Part shown: one piece after another, positions 1 through 8,750 of the stretch
Layout of the letters: every line of letters starts with the position of its first letter
How positions within the stretch are numbered: position 1 is the stretch's first letter
From: Streptomyces sp. PH10-H1
Lineage (GTDB): Bacteria > Actinomycetota > Actinomycetes > Streptomycetales > Streptomycetaceae
Assembly: GCF_030063355.1 (NCBI RefSeq)
Contig: NZ_JASISZ010000010.1
Coordinates: forward strand, 83,012-147,011
Direction: 5' to 3'
Length of the DNA: 64,000 nt
The notes under the pieces: model-generated
Databases searched by the model: none
What the model was told of the DNA's origin: nothing
The model's input: the letters and a program-made list of their open reading frames with translations, nothing else
Translations under genes and position numbers: made by a program

Positions 1-1252
1 GGTCCAGGTCTGGGAGGCGCTGGAGGCCGAGGGGCTCATCACCCAGCTGCTGCCGGACTGGGAACGGGTCCGCTGCCGCCCACAGCGCAACGCCGTCCAC
101 CGCTGGACCGTCGACCGCCACCTCGTCGAGACGGCGGTACGCGCCTCCGGGCTCACCCGCCGCGTCGGGCGGCCCGACCTGCTGCTGATGGCGGCGCTGC
201 TGCACGACATCGGGAAGGGCTGGCCCGGCGACCACAGCGAGGCGGGCGAGGTCATCGCCCGCGATGTCGCCGCGCGGATAGGGTTCGGCCGCGCCGACGT
301 GGACACGCTGGCGCTGCTGGTCCGCCACCACCTGCTGCTGATCGAGACCGCGACCCGCCGCGACCTCGATGACCCGGTGACCGTACGGGGCGTCGCCGAC
401 GTGGTGCGCGACACCGGCACGCTGGAGCTGCTGCACGCCCTGACCGAGGCCGACGCGCTCGCCACCGGCCCCGCCGCGTGGAGCAACTGGCGCGCCTCGC
501 TCCTGGCCGACCTGGTCAAGCGCGTCGCGGAGGTGCTCGCTGGCGGCGAGGTGCCGGAGCCCGCCGACACCGAGCCGACGGCCGAGGAGGAACGCCTCGC
601 GGTCGAGGCCGCCCGCACCGGCGGTCCGGTGCTCGCGCTGCACGCCCACGCGGAACCCGATCCGGAGGGCGGCGACGAGGCCGCCCCCGAGGCGCTGGGC
701 GTCGAGCTGCTGCTCGCGGTCCCGGACCGGCCTGGGCTGCTCGCGCAGGCCGCCGGGGTGCTCGCCCTGCACCGGCTCACCGTGCGGGCCGCCGACCTGC
801 GGGCCGTCGACCCGATAGGAGAGGGCCCGGTGACGCTGCTGAGCTGGCGGGTCGCCGCCGAGTACGGATCGATGCCCGAAGCCGCCCGGCTGCGCGCCGA
901 TCTGGGGCGGGCCTTCGACGGCTCGCTCGACATCGAGGCCCGGCTCGCCGAACGCGAGGCGGCCTACCCGCGCCGCCGCGCGCTCGCCGCGCCGCCGCCC
1001 CGGGTGACGGTCGCGTCCGGCAGCTCCCGGGTCGCCACGGTGATCGAGGTCCGGTCGCAGGACGCCCCCGGGCTGCTGCACCGGATCGGCACCGCCCTGG
1101 CGGCGACCGGGGTGAGCGTGCGGTCGGCCCGCATCAGCACCCTCGGCGCCAACGCGGTGGACGCGTTCTACGTGGTCGGCGCGGACGGCGCCCCGCTCGG
1201 CGAGATCCGGGCGGCGGAGGTGGCCCGCGAGGTGGAGCAGGCGCTGCGGTAG
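1..1252 (+). CDS. glnD: GlnD, PII uridylyltransferase / uridylyl-removing enzyme (C-terminal part)
   Basis: The window opens inside this gene; 416 codons remain, read from base 2. GlnD adds or removes UMP on the PII protein (adenylyl in actinomycetes) according to nitrogen status. Visible are the HD hydrolase domain, with the metal motif LLHDIGKG near visible residue 68 and RHHLL further on, and two C-terminal ACT domains that begin around visible residues 233 (LLLAVPDRPGLLAQ) and 349 (VRSQDAPGLLHRIG). The nucleotidyltransferase domain lies outside the window. In streptomycetes glnD follows amtB-glnK and precedes ffh, which matches this order. A strong hairpin follows the stop codon, so ffh is probably a separate transcription unit. 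The assignment is secure; only the missing 5' half cannot be judged. Confidence 0.93.
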   Translation, partial: VQVWEALEAEGLITQLLPDWERVRCRPQRNAVHRWTVDRHLVETAVRASGLTRRVGRPDLLLMAALLHDIGKGWPGDHSEAGEVIARDVAARIGFGRADVDTLALLVRHHLLLIETATRRDLDDPVTVRGVADVVRDTGTLELLHALTEADALATGPAAWSNWRASLLADLVKRVAEVLAGGEVPEPADTEPTAEEERLAVEAARTGGPVLALHAHAEPDPEGGDEAAPEALGVELLLAVPDRPGLLAQAAGVLALHRLTVRAADLRAVDPIGEGPVTLLSWRVAAEYGSMPEAARLRADLGRAFDGSLDIEARLAEREAAYPRRRALAAPPPRVTVASGSSRVATVIEVRSQDAPGLLHRIGTALAATGVSVRSARISTLGANAVDAFYVVGADGAPLGEIRAAEVAREVEQALR

Positions 1253-1289
1253 GGACTCGAACCGGCCACGCGAACGTGGTGATTCAGAT

Positions 1290-1321
1290 GCCTTCGCCCG
1301 GCCGATCCGGCGGGCGAAGGC
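1290..1321 (+). terminator. Rho-independent terminator of glnD
   Basis: Perfect 11-bp stem GCCTTCGCCCG / CGGGCGAAGGC around a 10-base loop, 37 bases after the glnD stop. There is no T-run, as is usual for streptomycete terminators. Confidence 0.75.
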
Positions 1322-1394
1322 ACCGGGGCCACAGGGCCGGATACCCTGGGGGACGATTGACTCCACCCCCCGACCGCAAGGATCCGCGACCGCC

Positions 1395-2936
1395 GTGTTC
1401 GATACCCTCTCCGATCGCCTGGCAAGTGCGTTCAAAAACCTCCGGGGCAAAGGCCGCCTCAGCGAGGCGGACATCGATGCCACCGCGCGCGAGATCCGTA
1501 TCGCCCTGCTCGAGGCGGATGTCGCGCTTCCCGTGGTCCGCGCGTTCATCAAGCAGGTCAAGGAACGGGCCAACGGGATCGAGGTCTCCCAGGCCCTGAA
1601 CCCGGCACAGCAGGTCATCAAGATCGTCAACGAGGAGCTCGTCGGCATCCTCGGCGGCGAGACCCGTCGGCTGCGGTTCTCCAAGAACCCGCCGACCGTG
1701 ATCATGCTTGCGGGTCTGCAGGGTGCCGGTAAGACCACCCTGGCGGGAAAGCTCGGCTACTGGCTGAAGAGCCAGGGCCACACCCCGCTGCTCGTGGCCT
1801 GTGACCTCCAGCGCCCCAACGCCGTCACCCAGCTCTCCGTCGTCGCGGAGCGCGCGGGCGTCGCGGTCTTCGCGCCCGAGGCGGGCAACGGTGTCGGTGA
1901 CCCGGTCAAGGTCGCCCAGGACTCCATCGAGTACGCGAAGACCAAGCAGTACGACGTGGTCGTCGTCGACACCGCCGGCCGGCTCGGCGTGGACGAGGAG
2001 CTGATGCGGCAGGCCGCCGACATCCGCGACGCCGTCCGCCCCGACGAGATCCTCTTCGTCGTCGACGCGATGATCGGCCAGGACGCGGTCAACACCGCCG
2101 AGGCGTTCCGCGACGGCGTCGGCTTCGACGGTGTGGTGCTCTCCAAGCTCGACGGTGACGCCCGCGGTGGCGCCGCGCTCTCCATCGCGCATGTGACCGG
2201 CAAGCAGATCATGTTCGCCTCCAACGGCGAGAAGCTCGACGAATTCGACACCTTCCACCCGGACCGGATGGCGTCCCGCATCCTCGGCATGGGCGACATG
2301 CTCAGCCTGATCGAGAAGGCCGAACAGACCTTCTCCCAGGCCGAGGCCCAGAAGATGGCCGACAAGCTGGCCAAGGGTCCGAAGGAGTTCACCCTCGACG
2401 ACTTCCTGTCCCAGATGGAGCAGGTCCGCAAGATGGGCTCCATCTCCAAGCTGCTCGGCATGCTGCCCGGCATGGGGCAGATCAAGGACCAGATCGCCAA
2501 CCTCGACGAGCGCGATGTGGACCGCACCGCCGCGATCATCAAGTCGATGACCCCGGCCGAGCGCCAGGACCCGACGATCCTCAACGGTTCGCGCCGGGTC
2601 CGGGTCGCCAAGGGCTCCGGCACCGAGGTCAGCGCCGTCAAGGGCCTCGTCGAGCGGTTCTTCGAGGCGCGCAAGATGATGTCGCGGATGGCGCAGGGCG
2701 GCGGCATGCCCGGTATGCCGGGGATGCCCGGCATGGGCGGCGGCAGCAAGAAGAAGAAGCAGGTCAAGCAGGCCAAGGGCAAGCAGCGCAGCGGCAACCC
2801 GATGAAGCGCAAGGCGGACGAGGCGGCGGAGGCCGCACGCCGCGCGGAGCAGGCCGACAGCCCCTTCGGTCTGCCGGCCGGCCAGGAAGCGCAGAACTTC
2901 GAACTCCCCGACGAGTTCAAGAAGTTCATGGGCTGA
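1395..2936 (+). CDS. ffh: Signal recognition particle GTPase Ffh
   Basis: The 54-kDa homologue of the signal recognition particle binds signal sequences of nascent membrane and secreted proteins and hands ribosomes to FtsY. At 513 residues it has the usual length. It starts at a GTG (MFDTLSDRL). The N domain is followed by the G domain with the P-loop GLQGAGKT near residue 107, DTAGR and SKLDGDARGG. The M domain is methionine-rich (the MSRMAQGGGMPGMPGMPG stretch) and a lysine-rich tail follows. It lies between glnD and the ribosomal protein genes rpsP/rplS, as in other streptomycetes. Terminator hairpins on both sides suggest it is transcribed alone. Confidence 0.97.
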   Translation: MFDTLSDRLASAFKNLRGKGRLSEADIDATAREIRIALLEADVALPVVRAFIKQVKERANGIEVSQALNPAQQVIKIVNEELVGILGGETRRLRFSKNPPTVIMLAGLQGAGKTTLAGKLGYWLKSQGHTPLLVACDLQRPNAVTQLSVVAERAGVAVFAPEAGNGVGDPVKVAQDSIEYAKTKQYDVVVVDTAGRLGVDEELMRQAADIRDAVRPDEILFVVDAMIGQDAVNTAEAFRDGVGFDGVVLSKLDGDARGGAALSIAHVTGKQIMFASNGEKLDEFDTFHPDRMASRILGMGDMLSLIEKAEQTFSQAEAQKMADKLAKGPKEFTLDDFLSQMEQVRKMGSISKLLGMLPGMGQIKDQIANLDERDVDRTAAIIKSMTPAERQDPTILNGSRRVRVAKGSGTEVSAVKGLVERFFEARKMMSRMAQGGGMPGMPGMPGMGGGSKKKKQVKQAKGKQRSGNPMKRKADEAAEAARRAEQADSPFGLPAGQEAQNFELPDEFKKFMG

Positions 2937-2966
2937 CCCTCCGGTCACTCCCGCACCGCACGGCGA

Positions 2967-2990
2967 GAGCGCCCCCAGCTGGGGGCGCTC
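2967..2990 (+). terminator. Terminator downstream of ffh
   Basis: Perfect 10-bp stem GAGCGCCCCC / GGGGGCGCTC with the loop AGCT, 31 bases after the ffh stop. Confidence 0.8.
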
Positions 2991-3015
2991 TTCGCGTGCG
3001 GGGCATGATGGCGCC

Positions 3016-3531
3016 ATGCGCGTATCCATCCGAGAACCACGTCCGGGCGACGCCGACGCGTACGCCGCGGCCGTCCTGCGGTCCGCCGAGCACCTGAGCC
3101 CGTGGAATCCGGTCGATCCGGACGGTTTCCATGAACTGCTGCGCCGTCAGGGCCCGTCGCTGCGCACGTTTCTGATCATGAACGACGAGGACGGCGGCAT
3201 CGTCGGCAAGGTCAACGTCGCGAACATCGTCCGCGCGCGCTTCCGCAACGGTGTCCTCGGTTACGACAGCTACCTGCCGTACGCGGGCACCGGCCGGATG
3301 AGTGAGGGCCTGCGGCTGGTCGTGGACCGCTGCTTCACCAGCTATCCCGACGGGCTCGGGCTGCACCGGCTGGAGATCAATGTGCAGCCCGACAACGGCC
3401 GGTCCCTCGCGATGGCCAAGCGGCTCGGCTTCCGCCACGAGGGCTTCACGCCGCGCATGCTCTTCCTGAACGACGACTGGCGCGACCACGAGCGCTTCGC
3501 GCTCACCGAGGAGGAGTGGCCCGGCGCCTGA
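3016..3531 (+). CDS. GNAT-family N-acetyltransferase (RimJ/RimL type)
   Basis: A 171-residue protein of the GCN5-related acetyltransferase fold. It starts at residues MRVSIREPRPGDADAYAAAV, a typical beta-1/alpha-1 opening. It continues through GYDSYLPYAGTGRMSEGLRL, the acetyl-CoA pyrophosphate-binding strand-loop-helix, and ends in the RimJ/RimL signature HRLEINVQPDNGRSLAMAKR-LGF. Such enzymes transfer acetyl groups to ribosomal-protein N termini or to small amines; the substrate here cannot be read from sequence. The start ATG lies just after the ffh terminator, so it has its own promoter. The convergent gene that follows is separated by about 50 bases. Confidence 0.85.
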   Translation: MRVSIREPRPGDADAYAAAVLRSAEHLSPWNPVDPDGFHELLRRQGPSLRTFLIMNDEDGGIVGKVNVANIVRARFRNGVLGYDSYLPYAGTGRMSEGLRLVVDRCFTSYPDGLGLHRLEINVQPDNGRSLAMAKRLGFRHEGFTPRMLFLNDDWRDHERFALTEEEWPGA

Positions 3532-3583
3532 CCCGTACCGCCCCGGCCGGCGAGCAGGGGGCGTCAGCGGAGGCCGGCGGACC

Positions 3584-4432
3584 TCAGCGGAAATCGGCGG
3601 CGTGATCGGCCGCCCATTCGCGGAAGGTGCGGGGCGGCGTGCCGGTGAGATCCTCGACGGTGGCGGTGACCGGTTCGGGGGACTCGGCCATCGCGGCCCA
3701 GGCCTTCATGACGGTGTCCAGGCCCGAGGGCGGCAGCCAGGCGAGCACCTGCCGCCGCTTCTCCTCCTCCGGCATCTCCTCGAACCGCACCGGGCGGCCG
3801 ATGGCCTCGCCGATGGCGTGCGCCTGCTCGGCCTGGGTCACGAGCGCGGGGCCGGTGAGGACGTACTCGGCCCCCGAGTGCACATCGTCCGGAGCGGTGA
3901 GTACGTGTGCGGCGACCGCCGCGATGTCCCGCTCGTGGATCAGCGGCCTGGCCAGCGCGCCGTTCAGATCGCGTACGACGCTCTCGTCACGGACCTGCTG
4001 CGCCCAGCCGAGGGTGTTGGAGGCGAAGCCGACCGGGTGCAGGAAGGTCCATTCCAGCCCGGACCGTTCGATCAGCCGCTCCATCCGGCTGTGGAACGAG
4101 GTGATCGGGTCGGCCTGCCCGCCGGTGTCCTCCTGGGCGCCCAGCATCGAGAGGTAGACGATGCGGCGGGCGTGCTTCCCGACCGCGTCCAGGACGGCGG
4201 GCGCCGCCTCGGTGTCCAGGAACGGCCAGACGAGGAACACGGTGTCGACCCCGTCGAGCGCCGCGTGGAGGCTCCCGGGGTCCGACAGGTCTCCCGCCAC
4301 GACCTCGGTGCCGCCGGGCAGGCCGGCGGCGCCGGGGTCGCGGGCCAGCGCCCGGAACGCCGCGCCCTGGTCGCGCAGGTGGGATACGACCTGTCGTCCG
4401 ACGTTGCCGGTCGCTCCGGTGACCAGGATCAT
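3584..4432 (-). CDS. NmrA-like NAD(P)-binding Rossmann-fold protein
   Basis: A 282-residue atypical short-chain dehydrogenase of the NmrA / NAD(P)H-binding (QOR2-like) group. Seen: the dinucleotide motif ILVTGATGNVGRQVVSHL at the N terminus (GATGNVG), VVAGDLSDPGSL at the end of beta-3, and a C-terminal half for substrate binding. The family includes quinone oxidoreductases and redox-sensing regulators. The ATG used here follows a GAGGAG ribosome-binding site at a spacing of 6; an upstream in-frame ATG would add 16 residues without family resemblance. The promoter looks like a MerR/SoxR-controlled one (separate entry). In S. coelicolor the SoxR regulon includes an NAD-dependent epimerase/dehydratase-like gene, so a role in the response to redox-active compounds is plausible, but this is inference. 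Confidence 0.85.
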   Translation of the reverse strand: MILVTGATGNVGRQVVSHLRDQGAAFRALARDPGAAGLPGGTEVVAGDLSDPGSLHAALDGVDTVFLVWPFLDTEAAPAVLDAVGKHARRIVYLSMLGAQEDTGGQADPITSFHSRMERLIERSGLEWTFLHPVGFASNTLGWAQQVRDESVVRDLNGALARPLIHERDIAAVAAHVLTAPDDVHSGAEYVLTGPALVTQAEQAHAIGEAIGRPVRFEEMPEEEKRRQVLAWLPPSGLDTVMKAWAAMAESPEPVTATVEDLTGTPPRTFREWAADHAADFR

Positions 4433-4474
4433 GGCGCTCTCCTCGTGTTCAGCTCGCTGCTCGGTGGTGGTTCC

Positions 4475-4506
4475 CAGCATGCGAGTTAAACCAAGGTTGA
4501 GGTCAA
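4475..4506 (-). promoter_or_regulatory. SoxR/MerR-type promoter-operator of the NmrA-like gene
   Basis: Read on the minus strand, a -35 TTGACC is followed by a 19-bp spacer and a -10 CATGCT. The long spacer holds an imperfect dyad CTCAACC-TT-GGTTTAA. A 19-bp spacer spanned by a dyad is the hallmark of MerR-family activation, and CCTCAA is the SoxR half-site. The second half-site is imperfect, so the assignment to SoxR is tentative. Confidence 0.5.
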
Positions 4507-4522
4507 GCGGCGGCTCAGCGGG

Positions 4523-6469
4523 TCATACGGCGTCGTGGTACGCCTCGACCTCCCACAGCGAGTAGCCGTAGGACGTGCCGCGCTGGGTGAGGTGGATCCG
4601 CAGATACCGTCCCGAACCGCTGAGCCCTGTCAGGTTCTGGGTGCCGCCGGAGGCGCTGGTGGCGGAGTACACGGTGGTCCAGGTGGTGGCGTCGTCGGAC
4701 AGCTGGATCCGGAACGCCTTGGCGTAGGCGGCTTCCCAGGTGAGCTTGACGTGGTTGACGGCCTGACTGCTGCCCAGGTCGATCCGCAGCCACTGCGGAT
4801 CCGCGTACGCGCTGGACCAGCGGCTGCCGTAGCTGCCGTCCACGGCGTTCGCCGCGGGGAAGGCGGGCGTCTCGGTGCTGGAAGCGGTCACCGGGCGGCC
4901 GAGGGCCAGGTCGCCGGCCGCGGTGTCGCCGGGCCAGCCGGGTGGGCGGCCGACGGCGGTGATGAGCGGCTGGAACTCCGCGTACGTCGCGACCGGTTTG
5001 GGAGAGCCCCAGGTCTGCTGGGCCAGGGCGCGCAGCGGGGCCATGATCCCGGCCGCGGTCTGCTGCTCGGTCTCGGCGTTCGGGTTGTCGCACCAGACGT
5101 GCAGCGCTGAACCCCGGTTGCGGGACGGGTCGGTGAGGGTGGCGCCGCCCTGGAAGACGCCGGTGTTCCAGGTCTCGTACATGTACCGGGTGTCGGGCTT
5201 GGCGCCGCCGTACACGTAATAGGTCGGTGTCCAGCTCGAGTTCATGACGGTATGGCCCGCGGCGACGAGCTGTTGTGGCGTGAGGCCGTAGTTGTACCAG
5301 TAGTCGACGGTGATGTCGGCGTTCGGGACGACGGTGCCGTCGCCCGGCTTGATGCCGTCGTTCCACATCCGCATCGTCCGCCCGCCGGCCCTGACGATCG
5401 CGTCGGCCCAGTTGACGAATCCGTAGAAGACGTCTTTGGCGGTGGCGTTCGCCCCGTAGTGGGCGCGGGCGTAGCTGAGGAGCTGCGGGTAACTGCCGTA
5501 GTTGGTGACGTATTCGTCCGCGCCCAGGTGCCAGTAGGTGGCGGGGAACAGCGGCAGGTACTCGTTGATCAGGTCATTCATGAGGGTGTACGCGGCCGGG
5601 TTGGACAGGTCGATGAAGTCGTTGCTCGGAGTGCCCGAGCTGTTGGTGAGGCGTAGTTCGGGGTGGGCGGCCAGCACCGCGTCCATGTGGCCGGGCATGT
5701 CGAGCTCGGGCACGACGGTGACGTGGTAGCGGGCGCCCAGCGCGATGAGATCGGTGATCTCCTGCTTGGTGTAGTGCGCGGCGGAGGTGATCTCGGGGTG
5801 GGTGGCGCTCTCCAGCCGGAAGCCGTAGGTGTCCGACAGGTGCAGATGGAAGTAGTTCATCTTGAGGTAGGCGAGGTCTTTGATCTGGTTCCGCAGCCAC
5901 GGCAGGGTGAAGTACTTCCGCCCCAGGTCGACCATCAGCCCGCGCTCGGGCTTGGCCGGCCAGTCGCGCGCCGTACCCGCGGTGATCGTGCGGGACTGCT
6001 TGAGGAGCTGGAGCACCGAGCGGCTGCCGTAGAAGGCACCGGCGTCGGCCCGTGCCTGGATGGTGACGGTGGCGGCGACGGTGAGCGCGTAGCCCTCGGT
6101 GCCGAGCGCGGTGTCCGCGGAGCCGAGGGTGAGGAAGAGGTCGCCGGGCAGCACGGAGGAGGCCGCGCCCGTGGCGTGGGTGACGGCCGTGCCGGTGAGC
6201 TGCGTCAGGTCGTCGGCGAAGACCTGCCCGGTGGTGTCGAGCGCGGCCGCGTAGGCGCTGTCGGTGACGACCCGGCTGCCGGGACCGAAGGTGTACGAGC
6301 CGCTGCCGGCCGTCCACTGCTGGAGCGCGGGGATGGTGCGCGGTGCGGCGGTGGCGGCCTGCGCCCGGCCCTGTGAGAGCGGTACGGCGAGAGTGAGGAG
6401 CAGGCCGAGAAGCACGCCGAGGACGGCTAAGGGGCCGCTCGGAACGCGGGCACGCGGGGAGCACTGCAT
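4523..6469 (-). CDS. Secreted beta-N-acetylhexosaminidase (GH20) with a C-terminal F5/8 type C carbohydrate-binding domain
   Basis: A 648-residue extracellular glycosidase that removes terminal N-acetylglucosamine from chitooligosaccharides or glycans. Seen in order: a signal peptide of about 38 residues (hydrophobic core LAVLGVLLGLLLTLAVPL, cleavage near AQAA), the GH20b domain, the GH20 barrel with the catalytic Asp-Glu pair in HLGADEYVT, and VDLGRKYF and ELDMPGHMDA typical of the family. A C-terminal CBM32/discoidin domain starts around LGRPVTASSTETPAFPAANA and ends RYLRIHLTQRG. The start ATG just precedes the signal peptide; an in-frame upstream start would place basic, non-signal residues first. 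A DasR-like box 38 bases upstream links it to the N-acetylglucosamine regulon. Confidence 0.92.
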   Translation of the reverse strand: MQCSPRARVPSGPLAVLGVLLGLLLTLAVPLSQGRAQAATAAPRTIPALQQWTAGSGSYTFGPGSRVVTDSAYAAALDTTGQVFADDLTQLTGTAVTHATGAASSVLPGDLFLTLGSADTALGTEGYALTVAATVTIQARADAGAFYGSRSVLQLLKQSRTITAGTARDWPAKPERGLMVDLGRKYFTLPWLRNQIKDLAYLKMNYFHLHLSDTYGFRLESATHPEITSAAHYTKQEITDLIALGARYHVTVVPELDMPGHMDAVLAAHPELRLTNSSGTPSNDFIDLSNPAAYTLMNDLINEYLPLFPATYWHLGADEYVTNYGSYPQLLSYARAHYGANATAKDVFYGFVNWADAIVRAGGRTMRMWNDGIKPGDGTVVPNADITVDYWYNYGLTPQQLVAAGHTVMNSSWTPTYYVYGGAKPDTRYMYETWNTGVFQGGATLTDPSRNRGSALHVWCDNPNAETEQQTAAGIMAPLRALAQQTWGSPKPVATYAEFQPLITAVGRPPGWPGDTAAGDLALGRPVTASSTETPAFPAANAVDGSYGSRWSSAYADPQWLRIDLGSSQAVNHVKLTWEAAYAKAFRIQLSDDATTWTTVYSATSASGGTQNLTGLSGSGRYLRIHLTQRGTSYGYSLWEVEAYHDAV

Positions 6470-6506
6470 GGTCGTGGACTCCTGCCCTGAAGGGGGATGG
6501 CGCGGG

Positions 6507-6522
6507 AGTGGTCTGGACAACC
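6507..6522 (-). promoter_or_regulatory. DasR-like operator (dre)
   Basis: AGTGGTCTGGACAACC matches 12 of 16 positions of the DasR consensus ACTGGTCTAGACCACT. It lies 38 bases upstream of the hexosaminidase start. DasR is the GntR-family repressor of chitin and N-acetylglucosamine genes in Streptomyces, released by glucosamine-6-phosphate, so the site fits the function of the gene. Confidence 0.75.
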
Positions 6523-6682
6523 TGGTGCGCCCTCAGTGCAGCGTTATTACCTATACATGTCAACGGTGCGGGCGTCGTCGGCCCGCGGTGAGCGCGGCCC
6601 GTGATGCGCTCGGCCCGGCGGATTCCTCTCGATTGGGTGCGAGCGGCGGCGGCACCGGCGAGGCGTGCGTAATGTCGGAAAA

Positions 6683-8602
6683 GTGACGAATCCGGTGCCG
6701 CCCCGCCAGAAGCCCGACGATCCCTGGCGGTCCGAGGGCGCCCCGCCGGCCCCGCCGCCGCGCCGCAAGCGGACCGGCTGGGCCGGGATGATCCTCACCG
6801 CGCTGGCGGTCTTCCTGATCACCGATCTGGTGCTGTCGTACTTCACGGGCGGCAACACCCCGACGGTTTCGTACACCGAGTTCGGCAAGCAGCTGGCCGC
6901 GAACAACATCTCGAAGATCTACTCCAAGGGCGAGGCCATCGAGGGCGAGCTCAAGGACAAGAAGCCCGTCCCGGACGGCGGCGGCGACTACACCAAGTTC
7001 AAGACCCAGCGCCCGTCCTTCGCCGACGACGGGCTGTGGGCCACCCTGGCCAAGAACGGCGTGACCGTCACCGCCGAGCCGGTCGTCAAGGAACGCAGCT
7101 TCCTGTACAACTTGCTGATCTCCCTCGCCCCGATGCTCCTCCTCGTGGTGCTGTGGATCGTCATCGCCCGGCGGATGAGAGGCTCCCTGGGCGGCGGACT
7201 GGGTGGCCTCGGCCGCAAGGCCCCGCCCAAACCGGTCGTCCCCGGGCTCGGCAAGCGCACCACCTTCGACGACGTGGCCGGCATCGACGAGGTCGAGGCC
7301 GAGCTGAGCGACATCGTCGACTTCCTCAAGCGGCCCGACGCCTACCGGGCGCTCGGCGCCAGGATGCCGCGCGGTGTCCTGCTCGCCGGCCCGCCCGGCA
7401 CCGGCAAGACCCTGCTGGCGCGGGCGGTCGCGGGCGAGGCCGATGTGCCGTTCTTCTCCGCCTCCGCGTCCGAGTTCATCGAAATGATCGTCGGCGTCGG
7501 CGCCGGCCGGGTGCGCGAGCTGTTCGCGGAGGCCCGCAAGGTCGCCCCGGCGATCGTCTTCATCGACGAGATCGACACCATCGGCCGGTCCCGCAGCGGC
7601 GGCGGCGGTATGGGCGGCCATGACGAACGCGAGCAGACCCTCAACCAGATCCTCACCGAGATGGACGGCTTCTCCGGCTCCGAGGGCGTCGTCGTCCTCG
7701 CCGCCACCAACCGCGGCGACGTCCTCGACCCGGCCCTCACCCGCCCCGGCCGCTTCGACCGGACGGTCGTCGTCAGCCCTCCCGACCGGCCGGGCCGGGC
7801 CGCGATCCTCAAGATCCACACCCGGGGGGTGCCGATGGAGGAGAACGTCGACCTCGACCGGATCGCGCGCATCACGCCCGGGATGACCGGTGCCGAACTC
7901 GCCAACCTCGCCAACGAGGCCGCGCTGCTGGCGGTGAAGCGGGACAAGGACCTGGTCGGCCAGAGCGAGTTCTCCGCCGCCCTGGAGAAGGTCCAGCTCG
8001 GCGCCGAACGGCCCCTGGTCATGCCCGAGGAGGAACGGCGGCGCACCGCGTACCACGAGTCCGGCCACGCCCTGCTCGGCATGCTGCAGCCCGGCGCCGA
8101 CCCCGTACGCAAGATCACCATCGTGCCGCGCGGCCGGGCGCTCGGCGTCACGCTGTCCACACCGGACGCCGACAAGTACGCGTACACCGAGGACTATCTG
8201 CGCGGCCGGATCATCGGCGCGCTCGGCGGAATGGCGGCCGAGCACGTCGTCTACGACGTCGTCACCACAGGCTCGGAGAACGACCTCGAACAGGTGACGG
8301 GCCTGGCCCGCGGCATGGTCGGCCGCTGGGGCATGAGCCGGCGCATCGGCCGGCTCACCGCGATCCCCAACGACGCTCAGCAGGCGTACGGGCTGTCCGC
8401 CGCCCCGGCCACCCTCGATGCCGTCGACCACGAGATGCGCCGGATCGTCGACGAGTGCTACGACGAGGCCTGCCGGCTGCTGCGCGACAACCGCCACAAG
8501 CTCGACGCCCTCGTGGAGGCGCTGCTGGAGGCGGAGACCCTGGAGGAGGCCGAGGCGTACGCGGCGGCGGGCATCACCCGGCTCGCGAAGACCGAGGACT
8601 AG
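6683..8602 (+). CDS. FtsH-family membrane AAA+ zinc metalloprotease (paralogue)
   Basis: A membrane-anchored ATP-dependent protease of about 639 residues. A proline-rich cytoplasmic start is followed by TM1 ([20 protein letters not shown]), an external loop and TM2 ([19 protein letters not shown]). The AAA+ domain carries Walker A GPPGTGKT near residue 236, Walker [11 protein letters not shown] and the [12 protein letters not shown]. The M41 peptidase domain has the zinc motif HESGH near residue 458. FtsH degrades membrane and regulatory proteins. The start is chosen at GTG (VTNPVPPRQ) after CGGAAAA; a GTG 18 bases upstream is possible. It is shorter than housekeeping FtsH of streptomycetes (usually 660-680 residues) and lacks their long tail, so it is likely the second copy of the genome. 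Confidence 0.9.
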   Translation: MTNPVPPRQKPDDPWRSEGAPPAPPPRRKRTGWAGMILTALAVFLITDLVLSYFTGGNTPTVSYTEFGKQLAANNISKIYSKGEAIEGELKDKKPVPDGGGDYTKFKTQRPSFADDGLWATLAKNGVTVTAEPVVKERSFLYNLLISLAPMLLLVVLWIVIARRMRGSLGGGLGGLGRKAPPKPVVPGLGKRTTFDDVAGIDEVEAELSDIVDFLKRPDAYRALGARMPRGVLLAGPPGTGKTLLARAVAGEADVPFFSASASEFIEMIVGVGAGRVRELFAEARKVAPAIVFIDEIDTIGRSRSGGGGMGGHDEREQTLNQILTEMDGFSGSEGVVVLAATNRGDVLDPALTRPGRFDRTVVVSPPDRPGRAAILKIHTRGVPMEENVDLDRIARITPGMTGAELANLANEAALLAVKRDKDLVGQSEFSAALEKVQLGAERPLVMPEEERRRTAYHESGHALLGMLQPGADPVRKITIVPRGRALGVTLSTPDADKYAYTEDYLRGRIIGALGGMAAEHVVYDVVTTGSENDLEQVTGLARGMVGRWGMSRRIGRLTAIPNDAQQAYGLSAAPATLDAVDHEMRRIVDECYDEACRLLRDNRHKLDALVEALLEAETLEEAEAYAAAGITRLAKTED

Positions 8603-8673
8603 CGATTCTCCGCCGGAGCGGACGGTGTGGGCGGGTTACGGGCTGGTTATGGGCCGACCGCGGGCCAAACAAT

Positions 8674-8750
8674 GGACTGGACGCGGACTGGACGCGGACT
8701 GGACGCGGACTGGACGCGGACTGGACGCGGACTGGACGCGGACTAGACGC
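8674..8750. repeat. 11-bp tandem repeat, seven units, between convergent genes
   Basis: Six exact head-to-tail copies of GGACTGGACGC are followed by one variant, GGACTAGACGC. The variant's TAG, read on the other strand as CTA, supplies the stop codon of the minus-strand methyltransferase. Units of 11 bp change the reading frame with each copy gained or lost. No spacers exist, so this is a simple satellite and not CRISPR. Confidence 0.95.

Noticed and set aside
1284..3029. Very long minus-strand frame opposite ffh
   Set aside because: Antisense of a conserved gene in high-GC DNA; composition is an artefact of codon bias and no family resemblance was seen.
8674..8750. CRISPR array
   Set aside because: Units of 11 bp are directly adjacent with no spacers.
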